A stretch of DNA of 64,000 nucleotides. Source: Nonlabens sp. YIK11. GTDB lineage: Bacteria > Bacteroidota > Bacteroidia > Flavobacteriales > Flavobacteriaceae. A program made the translations under genes and the position numbers. The stretch's first letter is position 1; each line of letters starts with the position of its first letter. The notes beneath the pieces were generated by a model, which did not search any database, had not been told where the DNA came from, and worked only from the letters and a program-made list of their open reading frames with translations. The stretch lies in assembly GCF_001413925.1 (NCBI RefSeq), contig NZ_LBMJ01000001.1:2086001-2150000 (forward strand), given 5' to 3'. This document shows positions 46,764 through 55,953 of the stretch, piece by piece.

Positions 46764-47312
46764 TCAAAGATCTTTTTTCATCAACAACATCCCGCGAAAT
46801 TCTGGTTTCATAGTCGGAGAATCCAGTTGAAAACGACGCTCTGTATAAAAACCCATTTTGGTGTAAAATTTTATGGCAGGTTCTTGGGTATCCATGCATT
46901 CCAACCAGACTGATTTTTGCCCTGCAAGCGTGGCTTGCTGAACCACGTAATTTACTAACAATGCGCCAATACCAGAGCCGTGTGTTGCAGGATCCAGGTA
47001 TATACGGTGAAGTTTTGTCACGTTATGATGATGGCTGTCAGGAAATGGGCAATCAAAGAGATAGCGCAACATTCCCATAACCTCGCCTTTATATTCTACA
47101 AAATAGTACCTGGCATTTTCTAAGGAAAGTTCGCTCATCACTTGATCCCGATTGTACTGGGATTCTACATAGGCGTCGCCATTATCTTGCCATAAATGCT
47201 GATATACAGGTTTATAGATAAGATGCATCATGCGCCTTAAACGTTCCTGCTCATCAATGGCGATGGGTAAGAGTTTGATGTCTTCATTGAGTTGTAAAGC
47301 TTCTCGTTTCAT
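46764..47312 (-). CDS. GNAT family N-acetyltransferase
   Basis: A 182-residue protein with the acetyl-CoA-binding motif A region (LHRIYLDPATHGSGIGALLVNYVVQQA, ~112-140, containing the G-x-G-x-(G/A) loop) and motif B (ECMDTQEPAIKFYTKMGF). GNATs acetylate amines on small molecules or proteins; the target cannot be told. The gene begins 4 bases after the beta-propeller lipoprotein gene, so they are probably one operon. Confidence 0.87.
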   Translation of the reverse strand: MKREALQLNEDIKLLPIAIDEQERLRRMMHLIYKPVYQHLWQDNGDAYVESQYNRDQVMSELSLENARYYFVEYKGEVMGMLRYLFDCPFPDSHHHNVTKLHRIYLDPATHGSGIGALLVNYVVQQATLAGQKSVWLECMDTQEPAIKFYTKMGFYTERRFQLDSPTMKPEFRGMLLMKKDL

Positions 47313-47316
47313 ACCA

Positions 47317-48207
47317 TCAGTTTACTTTGTACAGCTGTACCTTGTTTTGTCGATTGAGTGGTAAGGCCAGAAGTTTTTGATCCCGTAAATAAAGAATATC
47401 ACCTACACTAGCTTCAGACGTCATGAAGACTTTGACATCACCTAACTTGGAAATTTTGAATATGGTGCCTCGGCGCCAGTCAGAAACCAAAAAATGGGTG
47501 TCGTCAAAAACCTGGATACCATCAAGATTTCCCTGTGGTAAGGCGGTTACCTTATCGATTTTTTTGTTGGTAATGTTGAGTTTAAGCAACCTTCCTTGAG
47601 TATTTCCTTCGCTATTTTCAGATCCTGGCAAACCCCAGCCAGCGATGTAAAGATCATTTTCTACAGCTAATAATCCGTTGGGATTTTCAAGTTCTAGACT
47701 AGAAAGCCATTTGGTAAAAACCTTATTGGAATCCAGGCGATAAATGGAAGAACTGCGCATGTCAGAAACATACACGTTACCTTGATCGTCCACGGCAACA
47801 TCGTTTAAAAACTGTTCGTCACCGACGGCATATCGGTTGGAAACTTTTCCAGTCTCTCGGGAGATTTCTACTAGTTCTGTGACATCAGAAACGTAAATGT
47901 AATCATCTAATAAGGCAATGCCTTTAGGGTTGTTTAAGCCTGCTGTAAATGCGAGATCAATGATATTACCTTCCACATCGATCGTGGCAATACCACCATC
48001 ACCTGGCTCTTGCTCTCCTTGAACTGAGACGTACAACCTATTGTAATTAGGATCGTAGGCCACAGATTCGGCATGAGAAAGGTCGGTGATTTCAGACATC
48101 AGGGTCAATTTGGCGTCCTGTTTGACGGGCATGGTCATGATGCGTTTCACTGGAGTTTTACAACTGGAAACCAGTAGGCACAAGACGAGAATTTTGGTCC
48201 ATTTCAT
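47317..48207 (-). CDS. Beta-propeller lipoprotein (SMP-30/NHL-like)
   Basis: A 296-residue protein with lipobox LVSSC (Cys16). The body is a six-bladed propeller by pattern: AESVAYDPNYNRLYVSVQG, NNPKGIALLDDYIYVSDV, LNDVAVDDQGNVYVSDM, NPNGLLAVENDLYIAGWG and DGIQVFDDTHFLVSDW, as in SMP-30/gluconolactonase-like proteins. It is periplasmic or attached to a membrane. Whether it is enzymatic is unknown; propellers of this type also serve in binding. It is upstream of the GNAT gene. Confidence 0.82.
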   Translation of the reverse strand: MKWTKILVLCLLVSSCKTPVKRIMTMPVKQDAKLTLMSEITDLSHAESVAYDPNYNRLYVSVQGEQEPGDGGIATIDVEGNIIDLAFTAGLNNPKGIALLDDYIYVSDVTELVEISRETGKVSNRYAVGDEQFLNDVAVDDQGNVYVSDMRSSSIYRLDSNKVFTKWLSSLELENPNGLLAVENDLYIAGWGLPGSENSEGNTQGRLLKLNITNKKIDKVTALPQGNLDGIQVFDDTHFLVSDWRRGTIFKISKLGDVKVFMTSEASVGDILYLRDQKLLALPLNRQNKVQLYKVN

Positions 48208-48289
48208 TAGATCGATCTTAAACTTTAAAAGTAAGCGGATTCTGGGATAAACGGGACAGAAATAGATGTGAAATAGCCGGAAAAATAAG

Positions 48290-48330
48290 TTCGCTTTCCT
48301 GCCTGATGTTCAAGCACGCGCGAAAGCAAT
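48290..48330. repeat. Palindromic repeat, composite form, diverged insert
   Basis: TTCGCTTT, a 21-base insert starting CCTGCCTG whose right half has diverged, then CGCGAAAGCAAT: 8 + 21 + 12. Divergent gap between the propeller gene and adh. Confidence 0.8.
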
Positions 48331-48424
48331 ATCTCAATAAACCTTGTTTTACAGTTAAGGTTTTTCAAATTTCAAGTCACATCAATGGTTCTCTTTGTAA
48401 CTTAACTTCAAACCAAAAACTATT

Positions 48425-49432
48425 ATGAAAGCAGCAAGATTTTTAGAACAAGGTGGCGATTTACAAGTCGTTGACATGGACAAACCAACACCAAGAAGTA
48501 ATGAGATTTTAATAAAAGTCGAAGCTTGTGGCGTTTGTCACAGCGATGTCTTTGTCAAACAAGGTGCCATGGGAAACGAATTTCCTAGAACTCCAGGACA
48601 TGAAGTTGTTGGTATTATCGAAGAGTTGGGCGATAATGTCACCAGTCTAAAGAAAGGACAGCGTGTAGGCATAGGCTGGCATGGTGGCCACTGTTTTACC
48701 TGTGATCCCTGTCGACGTGGAAAATTCATTAATTGTGAGAATGCAAAAGTTTCTGGAATCTCCTATGATGGTGGTTATGCAGAATATATGACGGCACCTT
48801 ATGAAGCCGCGGCATCCATTCCAGACGAACTTAAAAGCACAGAGGCGGCACCGTTGCTTTGTGCCGGTATTACGGTCTATAACGGTATGCGCAACGCTGG
48901 GTTGAGAGCTGGAGACACCGTTGCCGTGCAAGGAATAGGTGGTTTAGGTCACCTTGCCATTCAATATGCCAACAAAATGGGAATGCGTACCATTGCTATT
49001 TCTACTAGTGAGGATAAAAAGAAACTAGCGTTAGAATTAGGCGCTAACGAGTTTATCGCAACAGATGATGTGGATGCTGTAGAAAAGCTACAAGAAATGG
49101 GTGGAGCCGACTTAATCGTTGCTACCGCACCACATGCCGATGCCATCTCGAGCATCGTTGATGGTCTCGCCATGGATGGTACGATGTTGCTTATTGCAGC
49201 GACCGCAGATAAAGTGGAAGTATCGCCCATGCAATTGCTTCAAGCTCGTAAAAGTCTAAAAGGATGGCCTAGTGGTACGGCGCCAGATAGTGAGGATACG
49301 CTCAATTTTAGCGCGATGACAGGCACCAAACCTATGATTGAAGAATTTGCCTTGAAGGATGCCAAAGAAGCTTTTGAAAAAATGATGAATAACGAGACCA
49401 GATTCAGAGCGGTGCTCAATATGAGTTTGTAG
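48425..49432 (+). CDS. Zinc-dependent alcohol dehydrogenase
   Basis: A 335-residue medium-chain dehydrogenase. The catalytic zinc ligands are in ACGVCHSDVF (Cys37 area) and GHEVVG; the structural zinc site is C-x2-C-x2-C-x7-C (HCFTCDPCRRGKFINC). The Rossmann motif GIGGLGHLAIQYA (residues ~173-185) binds NAD(P). Close in form to AdhP/AdhA-type alcohol dehydrogenases, which interconvert alcohols and aldehydes. Cytoplasmic and monocistronic, with a strong terminator. Confidence 0.93.
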   Translation: MKAARFLEQGGDLQVVDMDKPTPRSNEILIKVEACGVCHSDVFVKQGAMGNEFPRTPGHEVVGIIEELGDNVTSLKKGQRVGIGWHGGHCFTCDPCRRGKFINCENAKVSGISYDGGYAEYMTAPYEAAASIPDELKSTEAAPLLCAGITVYNGMRNAGLRAGDTVAVQGIGGLGHLAIQYANKMGMRTIAISTSEDKKKLALELGANEFIATDDVDAVEKLQEMGGADLIVATAPHADAISSIVDGLAMDGTMLLIAATADKVEVSPMQLLQARKSLKGWPSGTAPDSEDTLNFSAMTGTKPMIEEFALKDAKEAFEKMMNNETRFRAVLNMSL

Positions 49433-49456
49433 TTCGACCTTGTTTATTTTCTAAAT

Positions 49457-49489
49457 AAAAAAGCCCAATCAATTCTGATTGGGCTTTTT
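49457..49489. terminator. Bidirectional rho-independent terminator
   Basis: Stem AAAAAGCCCAATCA / TGATTGGGCTTTTT with a 4-base loop. It serves adh and the convergent endonuclease gene. Confidence 0.9.
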
Positions 49490-49507
49490 AGTTTTATATC
49501 TCTTAAC

Positions 49508-50593
49508 TTATTTCACGATCACCCTAAAAGTTTTGCTGGCTAAGTTTGAATTCAACTTCACAAAATATACACCTGTACCGTTAATTTCAAATGCGTTGCC
49601 TTCCAAGGTTTGATTTGCCTTCACCATTCTTCCTGAAACGTCAAACACTGAAATTGTTACCGATTCTTGCAAATCGGTGATTTGAAATCTACCAGTGGAT
49701 GGATTAGGGAAAATGTTTATTGTAGTAAAAGAATTATCGCTGGTAGATGCCGTTGTAGTCCAGATCTGGTTGACCCATTCTGGGTTATCTATAAAAGGAT
49801 TGCGATTATTCTGATATTCAAAAACATCATTGTTGCGATCCTGCTCACGCTGGTTTACAGGATCTTCATTGTGCCATTGTACCAATAGATCGATGAACCA
49901 TTGCTCATACCATTGATTCTTGTTGGGTCCACCACGTGGATCGCTTACGTTAGCATCCTTATCATCCCAAGAGCTGTCGTCCCAATTATCTTCATATCGG
50001 GTAGCAAAATACAAAAGGCTGCGAGCGATGTCTCCTTTAAATTCATCGATAGGCTCAAATACGGTTTGTGTAAATCCTGGAGTAGCAGATGGTCCTACCT
50101 TACTGCCATTGCGCGAGGTAAAGGTTGGGTTATTCACTTCGCCAAAAGGAAAGTTACTACGTCTTCCATTCACTTGACCGTCTGTAGGCACGACGTGGTG
50201 CGCATCGTTGCGCATGATGTCCTCTTGATTAAAAAAACCTTGTGGATACAGGTGCTCGCGATTGTAGCAACCACCTTCATTGGCACTTACATTCCCGCAA
50301 TTATCGTTGAACGAGTACACATAGGGATCTGGCCCATCAGGATTTTCAGAATATATGTCTAGAATGGTGAACGATTGATTGTCGTCGTAGTAATCATCGT
50401 TGTCAGATGTCTGGTAAAGATCAATAAGATCACCATACGACTGTCCATTAAAACCGTTGGTAATGATTTCCTTAAGTTCGGTTTTGAGTTCGTAGCCTGT
50501 TAGGCCTTGAGCGCTGCTGTAATAACCATCTGGCGGTTGTGCAGCACCTAGAACAACACTTAGAAATAGGGTAGAGAGTAATGCTATTCTCAT
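49508..50593 (-). CDS. Secreted endonuclease I (EndA/NucM family) with T9SS sorting domain
   Basis: A 361-residue protein: signal peptide (to about residue 18, SVVLGAAQ), then the endonuclease I domain with NREHLYPQGFF and the downstream HHVVPTDGQVNGRRSN, matching the beta-beta-alpha metal (His-Me) nuclease core. The C-terminal ~75 residues are a T9SS sorting domain (IFPNPSTGRFQITD, GVYFVKLNS). It probably degrades DNA outside the cell for nutrients. It lies 12 bases after the RsmB-type gene. Confidence 0.92.
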   Translation of the reverse strand: MRIALLSTLFLSVVLGAAQPPDGYYSSAQGLTGYELKTELKEIITNGFNGQSYGDLIDLYQTSDNDDYYDDNQSFTILDIYSENPDGPDPYVYSFNDNCGNVSANEGGCYNREHLYPQGFFNQEDIMRNDAHHVVPTDGQVNGRRSNFPFGEVNNPTFTSRNGSKVGPSATPGFTQTVFEPIDEFKGDIARSLLYFATRYEDNWDDSSWDDKDANVSDPRGGPNKNQWYEQWFIDLLVQWHNEDPVNQREQDRNNDVFEYQNNRNPFIDNPEWVNQIWTTTASTSDNSFTTINIFPNPSTGRFQITDLQESVTISVFDVSGRMVKANQTLEGNAFEINGTGVYFVKLNSNLASKTFRVIVK

Positions 50594-50605
50594 AGGGGAA
50601 CAAGT

Positions 50606-51820
50606 TTATTTTTTCTTTTTCATCAAGGCCATGTAAAACCCATCAAATCCATCTTTGTGAGCCATCAGCGACTGGGAATCTAACAACTCAAAATCAGCTC
50701 CAGATTCAGAATTCAAAAAGGTCTCGACCTGTTTCTCATTCTCTGATGGTAGGATGGAGCAAGTAGCATAGACCATCATGCCTTCTGGCTTTACCACACG
50801 ACTATAGGATTGCAGAATCTCCTGTTGCGTTTTTCTTATGTTATCTAGAAATTCTGGTTCCAGTTTCCATTTGGCATCAGGATTTCTGCGTAATACGCCT
50901 AAACCACTACAAGGTGCATCTATGACAAGGCGGTCCATTTTTCCATCCAATTTTTTGATCACTTTAGTAGAGTCAATCAATCGGGTTTCTATGTTGTGGG
51001 CACCAGCGCGACGTGCGCGACGTTTGAGCTCGTTAAGTTTACCGTTGTAAATATCTGTCGAGATGATCTGACCCTTATTTTCCATCAAAGCTGCAAGGTG
51101 CAATGATTTGCCTCCAGCACCAGCACAAGAATCCATGACACGCATGCCTGGCTCTACTTGAGCGAAAGGAGCAATGGTCTGCGATCCAGCATCCTGTACC
51201 TCAAAAAGGCCATTTTGGAATAATTCGGTTTGAAAGACGTTGGCACGTTCTTTAAGAATCAAGGCATCTGGAAAGCGCTCGTCTGTAGTCGTTGCTATTT
51301 CTAGCGCCAGTAATTTTTCCTGTAGTGTTTTAACGTCTGTTTGAAGTGTGTTGGTCCGCAGTACTACATCAGCTTGCTGGTTAAGGGCGCTTATTTCTTT
51401 GTTCCACAATTCTTCGCCCAGTTCTTCTTTACCCATTTCATCCATCCAGTCAGGAATGGATTCACGGTATTTGGTAATGGCCGATAGTTCGTCAAATTTT
51501 CCTTTGATGCGTCGTACCGGCGTGTTGTAATATTCTTCCCAGGCAGGAACATCATGCCCTTTAAGCACGATCCATACGGCAGTCATGCGCCATAAATCTG
51601 CTGGTTTAAATGGCTCTTTTACATTTGCAATCGCAGCATAGAGTCGCTTGTAGCGCACGATATCATAAGTCGTCTCTGCAATAAAACCACGGTCTCTAGA
51701 ACCCCATCGCGTGTCCCTTTTAAGAATGCGCTGTATGGCTTGATCGGCATATTTGCCGTCATTAAATATGTTGTGTAAGGCATCGACCGTTGCCTGAAGT
51801 AAATTGTGGTGAAATCTCAT
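50606..51820 (-). CDS. RsmB/NOP family RNA m5C methyltransferase
   Basis: A 404-residue protein starting MRFHHNLLQATVDAL. The M five codons upstream lies over the -7 box TATTTTTG, so I use the ATG at 51820. An N-terminal NusB-like helical region (~1-150) precedes a SAM-binding methyltransferase with MDSCAGAGGKSLHLAA, DAPCSGLGVLRRNPD (Cys on the motif IV side) and YATCSILPSENEKQV (catalytic Cys). This arrangement is that of RsmB/Sun, which methylates C967 of 16S rRNA. The exact target is inference. Confidence 0.92.
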   Translation of the reverse strand: MRFHHNLLQATVDALHNIFNDGKYADQAIQRILKRDTRWGSRDRGFIAETTYDIVRYKRLYAAIANVKEPFKPADLWRMTAVWIVLKGHDVPAWEEYYNTPVRRIKGKFDELSAITKYRESIPDWMDEMGKEELGEELWNKEISALNQQADVVLRTNTLQTDVKTLQEKLLALEIATTTDERFPDALILKERANVFQTELFQNGLFEVQDAGSQTIAPFAQVEPGMRVMDSCAGAGGKSLHLAALMENKGQIISTDIYNGKLNELKRRARRAGAHNIETRLIDSTKVIKKLDGKMDRLVIDAPCSGLGVLRRNPDAKWKLEPEFLDNIRKTQQEILQSYSRVVKPEGMMVYATCSILPSENEKQVETFLNSESGADFELLDSQSLMAHKDGFDGFYMALMKKKK

Positions 51821-51824
51821 GCTG

Positions 51825-51832
51825 CAAAAATA
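51825..51832 (-). promoter_or_regulatory. -7 promoter box TATTTTTG of the RsmB-type gene
   Basis: A perfect TAnnTTTG only 4 bases before the ATG at 51820; a TTTA lies near -33 (18-base spacer). The mRNA may be leaderless. Confidence 0.5.
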
Positions 51833-51877
51833 CATTTATCTCATCGCTCTTAAAGTTATTAAAAGGTTGTTTTTGTA

Positions 51878-51897
51878 ATCGCTTTCGCGAAAGCGAA
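51878..51897. repeat. Palindromic repeat, one mismatch
   Basis: ATCGCTTTCGCGAAAGCGAA, in the divergent gap between the RsmB-type and Ycf48-like genes. Confidence 0.94.
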
Positions 51898-51934
51898 CTA
51901 TTCCTCAACTTTACCACCTATTTCAATCCTATTC

Positions 51935-52993
51935 ATGAGAAAGATCTTCTTATTTCTATTGCCAGGTTTGTTGCTGTCCTGCAAGAACGACTCAACATCA
52001 ACATATCAATCACCCAAGGAAGTCTCCATACAATTGGAACCTATATCTACAGATACATTGAGCGTACGGGCGCTGGATGTGAAGGACGGCACCTTCTGGT
52101 TTGCAGGTAATCGCAGCACCTACGGTGCTTATCATGACACTTTAGGCAGCATTCAAAAAGGTCGTGTTGTTTTTAACGGCAACGATCAATTGGAACTTAG
52201 ATCCATCGCGGTTACTGCCGATTACACCTTTATCCTTACGGCTGGAAATCCCGCTTTGATCTATAGGATATCGCACCAAAACGATTCACTGGCGCTGGTG
52301 TATGAAGAATCTGGTGAGAAGGTATTTTACGACAGCATGAAATTTTGGAACGACATGGACGGTATTGCCATGGGCGACCCGCAGGAAGATTGTTTTACAG
52401 TTTTGACCACCAACGATGGCGGCGACACTTGGTCCAAGATAACTTGCGATAAATTACCTACAATAGTAGAAGGAGAAGCGGCTTATGCGGCTAGCAACTC
52501 TAACATTGCCTTGCAAGGTGACCATATATGGATCGCAACAGGTGGCTTGGCTGCCAGAGTATTGCACAGCCCAGATCACGGCAAAACCTGGGAAGTTCAA
52601 GAAACGCCTATGACGAGCGGTGGCGAGATGACTGGTATCTATGCGCTGGATTTTTATGACGAAAACCTAGGTGTTATGATAGGCGGCGATTGGAATGCAA
52701 AGGATAATAAGATTGCCAATAAGGCGATTACCCGCGATGGCGGTAAAACTTGGAAACTCATCGCCGACGGGAATGGTCCTGGTTATTGCAGCGACATTGC
52801 TTTTGTACCTCAAACACATGGTAACGAACTTATCGCTGTAGGTAGCCCTGGAATATGGTGGAGCGGCAATCAAGGCCAAGACTGGAAACAGTTATCAACT
52901 ACTGGTTTTTACACCATTGCGATGATTGATGATCAACAAGGACTGTTAGCAGGAAACAACCAGATCAGCCGATTTGAACTTGATCGAAAATAG
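51935..52993 (+). CDS. Ycf48/BNR-like beta-propeller lipoprotein
   Basis: A 352-residue protein with lipobox LLLSC (Cys16). It has BNR (Asp-box) motifs: TTNDGGDTWSKI, SPDHGKTWEVQ, TRDGGKTWKLI and GNQGQDWKQL, the mark of seven-bladed propellers such as Ycf48 and sialidases. In the ycf48/HCF136 branch these proteins help assemble photosystem II, but a non-photosynthetic flavobacterium probably uses it otherwise; annotation as 'oxidoreductase' is common but unsupported. Divergent from the RsmB-type gene. Confidence 0.82.
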   Translation: MRKIFLFLLPGLLLSCKNDSTSTYQSPKEVSIQLEPISTDTLSVRALDVKDGTFWFAGNRSTYGAYHDTLGSIQKGRVVFNGNDQLELRSIAVTADYTFILTAGNPALIYRISHQNDSLALVYEESGEKVFYDSMKFWNDMDGIAMGDPQEDCFTVLTTNDGGDTWSKITCDKLPTIVEGEAAYAASNSNIALQGDHIWIATGGLAARVLHSPDHGKTWEVQETPMTSGGEMTGIYALDFYDENLGVMIGGDWNAKDNKIANKAITRDGGKTWKLIADGNGPGYCSDIAFVPQTHGNELIAVGSPGIWWSGNQGQDWKQLSTTGFYTIAMIDDQQGLLAGNNQISRFELDRK

Positions 52994-53178
52994 GCTATCG
53001 ATAAACTGCATTTTTAGCTAAATTTCAAACAATTGATAAACAGGTTGTTATATTTTAATAACCGTTATAAGGATAAATTAACAAGTTCTAGAGCTTCTAA
53101 ATTGAATCGACGTATTACATTTATCACGGTTTAAGTAAATAAGCAATCAATCTGAAAATTTGTTGTTTATTAAAATAT

Positions 53179-53219
53179 AGCGGTGGAGATCGCTAGTAAA
53201 AAGAGCGGTGGAGATCGCT
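53179..53219. repeat. Twin copies of a hairpin AGCGGTGGAGATCGCT
   Basis: 16-bp identical copies at 53179-53194 and 53204-53219, period 25. The second is extended into a terminator. Confidence 0.8.
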
Positions 53220-53227
53220 CTTTTTTT
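53197..53227. terminator. Bidirectional terminator between the Ycf48-like and dus genes
   Basis: Stem AAAAAGAGCG / CGCTCTTTTT with a GTGGAGAT loop, A run left and T7 right. Confidence 0.85.
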
Positions 53228-53243
53228 ATGGAGTAAATCCAGA

Positions 53244-54194
53244 TTATTTAACCGAGTTCAAGATCTCGTTGACAGCAATTTGATAATTTTTTGTATTTCC
53301 AGCTTTCTTGATCTTTTTAAACGTCTTTTGTGGGTTGTCAAATTGCTCTGCAAAATAACCCCAGAATCCCTGCATCTTCATTTTGATGGGCGTTGGACCT
53401 TGAAGAAACGCATCGTATTGCGTGAAGATCTGATCGTGGAAAGCCCGGAATCGTTCCCAACGATCTGATGGGTGTTCATGAATATTTTGCTTGATCATAA
53501 GTGGTAGGTAAGGATCTGCGATGAGTCCGCGGCCTATCATAAAATGTTCAATGCTGGGAAAGCGCTCCAGTCGCTGCTGAAATACTTCTACCGTGGTAAT
53601 ATCTCCATTATAATATAACGTATGCGGCGATTGCTCTATGCATTTTTCAAAGGCATCTAGATGCACGCCACCTTTATATAATTGTTGACCCGTACGAGCG
53701 TGGACCGCAATACTTTTAAGCGGATATTTTTTGAGCGTTTCAAAGGCCTCAAGAATCTCTGTCGTCTCGTGATAGCCCAATCGCATTTTCATGGAGATGG
53801 TCACATCAGTTTCTGCATGAACTCTTTCGAGAATGTGGTCGATGCCTTCATGATTACAGATAAGTCCAGATCCCATACCGCGTTTGGTCACCATGGGATA
53901 GGGACAACCTAGATTCCAGTTGAGCTCTTTATAGCCTAAGGATTTGATATAATTTGCTGCCAGCAGAAACTCATCTGCATCTGCCGTCATGACTTGTGGG
54001 ATCAGTTCAGGAACCTGATTATTCTCTGGGTCCAGATCTCTTTGATAGGAAGATTTGATTTCCAGTTTCCCGTTGAATCTTATATAGGGAGCATAATAGG
54101 TATCAATACCACCATAAAATTCATGCAACGCATTACGGAATCTAAAATCGGTAAAGCCTTGTAATGGTGAGGAAAGTAGTTTGAAATCGCGCAT
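53244..54194 (-). CDS. tRNA-dihydrouridine synthase
   Basis: A 316-residue flavin enzyme that reduces uridines to dihydrouridine in the D loop of tRNA. It has the family's PLQGFTDFRFRNAL N-terminus, LNWNLGCPYPMVTKRGMGSG (catalytic Cys region), KMRLGY and AVHARTGQQLYKG, followed by GDITT. The start is ATG at 54194, sharing one base with the TGA of the preceding gene (TGATG). The substrate site within the tRNA (DusA/B/C) cannot be decided from this alone. Co-transcribed with the peptide-binding lipoprotein gene. Confidence 0.93.
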   Translation of the reverse strand: MRDFKLLSSPLQGFTDFRFRNALHEFYGGIDTYYAPYIRFNGKLEIKSSYQRDLDPENNQVPELIPQVMTADADEFLLAANYIKSLGYKELNWNLGCPYPMVTKRGMGSGLICNHEGIDHILERVHAETDVTISMKMRLGYHETTEILEAFETLKKYPLKSIAVHARTGQQLYKGGVHLDAFEKCIEQSPHTLYYNGDITTVEVFQQRLERFPSIEHFMIGRGLIADPYLPLMIKQNIHEHPSDRWERFRAFHDQIFTQYDAFLQGPTPIKMKMQGFWGYFAEQFDNPQKTFKKIKKAGNTKNYQIAVNEILNSVK

Positions 54195-55831
54195 CAATGG
54201 GCTGTTTTATACACTCTAGTCAAATCCAAAATATTGATCCCATTGGTTTCCAGTCCATGAACATTCTTGCTGATAAACCTCACGCTCTGGTCATAATATA
54301 AAGGAACGATCGCCGCCTGATCAATGATTAGCGAATCCATTTGAACGTATAGACGTTCGCGTGCCTTGGAATCTGGATTGGCTAGTGCCTGCTCATACAG
54401 GCGATCATAAGTCTCGTTGGAAAAATGCGTGTAATTGGGCCCGTTGGGCGCAAAGTTGTCAGAATAAAATAGGGAAAGATAATTTTCAGCATCTGGGTAA
54501 TCGGCTATCCAGCTGGATCTGTAAATATCCAATTGGCCGGCACTGCGCGCTTGTCGCAAGGTTGATGGCGGCATTACTTCTACGTTGACTTGAATGCCTA
54601 TTTTCTCTAATTCCTTTTGAATGTATTCACACAAATCCAGATAGTTAGCATTCGTACTTATCACCACTTGCGGATTCTCGTCACCTGTTACCTGACGGTA
54701 TTCGTTCACTAATTTTTGAGCCTCTAAGGGATCATATTCAAAACCTTCTACCTGTCCGCCAGCGGGTAATCCTGCTGGAATGAAACCTTTTGTAGCAGGC
54801 GTGCCTATGTTGTTTCTTAAGTATTTGATCATTTGAACCCGATCAAAGCCCAGATTAATGGCACGTCTCAGCTTCAAACTTTGTAATTCCGGTGTGTCAC
54901 TATCCAGTTGTAGGCCTAGATATTCTGTATTGAGAAACGGAGCTTTAATCATATTCACACTGGACGCATACGCAGGTTTTAAATCACCTTGTGTCGTTAG
55001 CAACTCGTCCTTATAGCTAGGATCCAATGCATTGATAAAGTCCAGATTACCTTGGGCAAACTCCAGAAATTCGGACTGTTTGTCATTTTTAAATGTGATC
55101 GCCACAGCTTCCAGATAGGGCAGTGGTGCTCCTTTTTCATCACGTTCAAAGTAATGATCGTTGCGTCGCAACACCAGTTTGACATTTTCTTCCCAGCGCT
55201 TCATGTAGAAAGGTCCAGTGCCTATGGGATTGGAACGCCGGTCGTAGTCATCCACTAACCGTGAAGCTTCTGGAATGACCGAACAATATTTCATCGTCAA
55301 CAATCCCAAAAATGCTGGAAACGGTTGTTTCAATTCGATGACTAACTCTTTGGAAGATGCTGCCTTGATTTGTTTGACATTGCTCATGACCCATGCGCCA
55401 GGCGAGGCAACGCTGGGATCTGTAAGTCGTTCCAGAGCATATTTAAAATCGGCTGCGGTTACTTTATGTAATGATGTTGAAGTTTTGTTCGCTTTCGCGC
55501 CTGCCTGCCGGTCAGGCAGGAAAGCGAAATTATCATGAAAATAAACGCTATCCTTTAATCTAAAGCTATAGGTAAGACCATCGCTGCTAACTCCCAATGA
55601 ATCAGCAATATCTGGAACCACTTGAAGGTTGTTATCAAGCTTGACCAAACCGTTATACATCAAGTTGCAGGCCCAAATGTTGCGTTGATCCTTGGCAAAT
55701 GCAGGGTCCATACTTGTGATATTGGCATGCTCGTTATAACGGAAAACAGTCCTAGAATCAATCTGATCTGAACCTTCAGAACAGGCAATAATCATAACGT
55801 AAAAAAGTAGGAGAGACCACCATCGATTCAT
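54194..55831 (-). CDS. Oligopeptide-binding lipoprotein (SBP family 5)
   Basis: A 545-residue protein. I use the ATG at 55831, which gives the lipoprotein signal MNRWWSLLLFYVMIIAC. The mature part is an extracellular solute-binding protein family 5 domain (FRYNEHANITSMDPA, ALERLTDPSVASPGAWVMSN, NPIGTGPFYMKRWEENVKL, GFDRVQMIKYLRN), which binds peptides or nickel for an ABC permease; no permease genes are near. A full composite palindrome (55488-55528) lies in frame near residues 101-114 and adds LPDRQAG between FAF and AKAN. The start lies 5 bases after a -7 box. Confidence 0.9.
   Translation of the reverse strand: MNRWWSLLLFYVMIIACSEGSDQIDSRTVFRYNEHANITSMDPAFAKDQRNIWACNLMYNGLVKLDNNLQVVPDIADSLGVSSDGLTYSFRLKDSVYFHDNFAFLPDRQAGAKANKTSTSLHKVTAADFKYALERLTDPSVASPGAWVMSNVKQIKAASSKELVIELKQPFPAFLGLLTMKYCSVIPEASRLVDDYDRRSNPIGTGPFYMKRWEENVKLVLRRNDHYFERDEKGAPLPYLEAVAITFKNDKQSEFLEFAQGNLDFINALDPSYKDELLTTQGDLKPAYASSVNMIKAPFLNTEYLGLQLDSDTPELQSLKLRRAINLGFDRVQMIKYLRNNIGTPATKGFIPAGLPAGGQVEGFEYDPLEAQKLVNEYRQVTGDENPQVVISTNANYLDLCEYIQKELEKIGIQVNVEVMPPSTLRQARSAGQLDIYRSSWIADYPDAENYLSLFYSDNFAPNGPNYTHFSNETYDRLYEQALANPDSKARERLYVQMDSLIIDQAAIVPLYYDQSVRFISKNVHGLETNGINILDLTRVYKTAH
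55488..55528. repeat. Palindromic repeat, composite form, inside the SBP gene
   Basis: TTCGCTTTCGCG, the 21-bp inner palindrome (CCTGCCTGCCGG-TCAGGCAGG), then AAAGCGAA. Outer arms are intact and the reading frame is kept. Confidence 0.92.
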
Positions 55832-55836
55832 GCTAG

Positions 55837-55844
55837 CAAAGATA
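55837..55844 (-). promoter_or_regulatory. -7 promoter box TATCTTTG of the SBP/dus operon
   Basis: A perfect TAnnTTTG, 5 bases before the ATG at 55831. An ATG further upstream would precede the transcript. Confidence 0.5.
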
Positions 55845-55925
55845 GGGGTTTGATGGACTTGAACATCCATAATTTATCGCTTTGCAAAATGGGTTTTGAA
55901 ACTTTTTACTGTCTTGAAATGCCAG

Positions 55926-55933
55926 TATCTTTG
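55926..55933 (+). promoter_or_regulatory. -7 promoter box TATCTTTG of mtaB
   Basis: A perfect TAnnTTTG, 20 bases before the mtaB start. TTTT at the -33 position with a 19-base spacer. Confidence 0.5.
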
Positions 55934-55953
55934 CAACTTATTAAAAACGTATT

